A stretch of 64,000 nt of DNA from Chaetorhynchus papuensis (lineage: Eukaryota; Chordata; Aves; Passeriformes; Rhipiduridae): NCBI GenBank assembly GCA_013396525.1, contig VWYX01000366.1:408781-472780 (forward strand). The letters are read 5' to 3'. Under the pieces are notes generated by a model. It was given only the letters and a program-made list of their open reading frames with translations. It did not search any database and was not told the DNA's origin. Below are positions 63,911-64,000 of this stretch, piece by piece (the first letter of the stretch is position 1; each line of letters starts with the position of its first letter). Made by a program: the position numbers and the translations under genes.

Positions 63911-64000
63911 CTTCCTTCCTTCCCTCCTTCCCTCCTTCCCTCCTTCCCTCCTTCCCTCCTTCCTTCCTTCCTTCCTTCCTTCCTTCCTTCCTTCCTTCCT
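63911..64000 (+). repeat. CCTT / CCCT polypyrimidine microsatellite, runs off window
   Basis: Alternating CCTTCCCT units change to pure CCTT units at about 63957 and continue to the last base. A long homopurine-homopyrimidine mirror tract like this can form triplex (H-DNA) and is often a polymorphic or assembly-difficult site. Confidence 0.98.

Larger units (their letters stand above)
47101..64000. other. Gene-free region 3' of CDKAL1
   Basis: I recognise no protein gene, tRNA or rRNA in these 17 kb. It holds one LTR, several simple repeats and a few exon-like or regulatory candidates, each listed separately. In other amniotes the sequence beyond CDKAL1 is a long gene desert before SOX4, carrying conserved non-coding elements. 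That this window enters that desert is inference from gene order in other species. Confidence 0.7.

Overview
The window is vertebrate nuclear DNA, almost certainly from a bird. Five truncated CR1 retrotransposon copies of avian type, one avian-type endogenous-retrovirus LTR, old MIR fragments and an AT-rich background with long introns all point this way. I could recognise no rRNA, tRNA, CRISPR array or bacterial-style gene cluster.

The only protein-coding gene I can support is the 3' end of CDKAL1, on the plus strand. CDKAL1 is the tail-anchored ER methylthiotransferase that makes ms2t6A37 on tRNA-Lys(UUU). Three exons are visible. Those at 19964-20047 and 24087-24251 encode most of the C-terminal TRAM RNA-binding domain. 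The one at 46696-46902 encodes a variable linker, a single C-terminal membrane anchor and the stop codon. All visible joins are phase 0 with GT/AG sites. A short 3' UTR follows, with AATAAA at 47076-47081 and a possible second signal at 47369-47374.

Layout: 1-19963 is intron upstream of the first visible exon. 20048-24086 is a 4.0-kb intron with two CR1 pieces. 24252-46695 is a 22.4-kb intron with three CR1 pieces and several small tandem repeats. From about 47100 to 64000 the sequence is gene-free and lies 3' of CDKAL1. In other amniotes CDKAL1 is followed by a large regulatory desert leading to SOX4, so this stretch and the CDKAL1 introns are where developmental enhancers would be expected.

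I mark candidate regulatory sites, including an RFX-type X-box at 12655 and a homeodomain/SOX-like block at 61430-61720. I also mark three splice-flanked open segments that could be unannotated exons. All of these are weakly supported. I found no convincing new multi-gene system. The most interesting single observation is that this CDKAL1 ends in K-T-E-L just after its membrane anchor, which resembles a KDEL-type ER retrieval signal.
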